NCBI GenBank assembly: GCA_963666475.2
Contig: CAXXJM010000001.1
Span: 2,046,001-2,110,000, forward strand
Length of the DNA: 64,000 nucleotides
From: JBFHIZ01 sp963666475
GTDB taxonomy: Bacteria > Bacillota > Clostridia > Lachnospirales > Lachnospiraceae
Reading direction: 5' to 3'
Numbering within the stretch: position 1 is the stretch's first letter; each line of letters opens with the position of its first letter. Below, piece by piece: positions 63,983 to 64,000 of the stretch. The position numbers were made by a program, and so were the translations under genes. The notes below the pieces were generated by a model. That model had not been told where the DNA came from and did not search any database. It saw nothing but the letters and a program-made list of their open reading frames with translations.

Positions 63983-64000
63983 ATATTTCACCCTTTCATG

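Overview
The window is a low-GC (mid-30s percent by eye) chromosomal segment around the replication origin of a Firmicute of class Clostridia, most likely Lachnospiraceae. The evidence is gene content and order: rpmH-rnpA-yidD-yidC-jag-mnmE-mnmG-rsmG-parA-parB on one side of oriC, dnaA-dnaN-rlbA-recF-gyrB-gyrA on the other, parS sites with the classical 16-bp sequence, a methionyl T-box leader, reverse rubrerythrin, and families common in that group (DUF3881-like, DUF4446, RicT/YaaR/HolB cluster, YjfB). I cannot name the species.

Layout. Positions 1-5.1 kb (minus strand): a truncated CdaR/PucR-type regulator, an MsmX/UgpC sugar ABC ATPase, a GNAT acetyltransferase coupled to metG, and the metG T-box. 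5.1-5.36 kb is packed with inverted and short tandem repeats. 5.36-8.0 kb (minus): asnS, a C_GCAxxG_C_C protein, acpP and an HPr-like protein lacking the phospho-histidine. 8.1-9.1 kb (plus): a PerR/Fur regulator with a rubrerythrin. 9.2-10.1 kb: about 18 copies of a GC-rich 50-bp tandem repeat. 10.2-12.6 kb (plus): a TetR regulator and a membrane methyl-accepting-type protein. 12.6-25.4 kb (minus): SatP, the rsmI-trmN6-like-ricT-holB-yaaR-gmk-like-decarboxylase-HD cluster, azlCD, a flavodiiron/flavin reductase/rubredoxin fusion, a membrane protein and murE. 25.6-32.1 kb (plus): a TraX-like protein, a very large GGDEF protein, an ArsB/NhaD permease with a possible structured leader, and an orphan. 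32.2-41 kb: trmB (minus), a D,D-carboxypeptidase (plus), an exonuclease, tRNA-Arg(CCT), a DUF3881-like gene, serS, an HD-GYP protein, DUF4446, parB and parA (minus). 41-50 kb (minus): parS cluster, a soluble DegS/DegU-like two-component pair, rsmG, mnmG, mnmE, jag, yidC, yidD, rnpA, rpmH. 50.0-50.6 kb is oriC. 50.6-59.2 kb (plus): the dnaA-gyrA replication cluster. 59.3-64 kb: a CPBP protease, a YjfB protein, a DUF4173-like membrane protein with an unrecognised partner, exodeoxyribonuclease III, and a small lysine-rich protein.

How it works together. Transcription diverges from oriC, so nearly all housekeeping genes run with replication: minus to the left, plus to the right. Exceptions on the left arm are accessory or stress functions (PerR-rubrerythrin, TetR-chemoreceptor, TraX-GGDEF, permease, carboxypeptidase). 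Two oxygen/peroxide defence systems (reverse rubrerythrin and the flavodiiron fusion) fit a strict anaerobe. Cyclic-di-GMP signalling is suggested by one GGDEF and one HD-GYP protein, and motility or chemotaxis by the chemoreceptor and YjfB.

No mobile element, prophage, CRISPR array or defence island is visible. The least explained elements are the cloverleaf-like repeat at 5115-5242, the 50-bp minisatellite, the interlocked helices in the leader of the 30.3-kb permease, the degenerate-ATPase GGDEF protein, and the 62.2-kb gene of unknown function.
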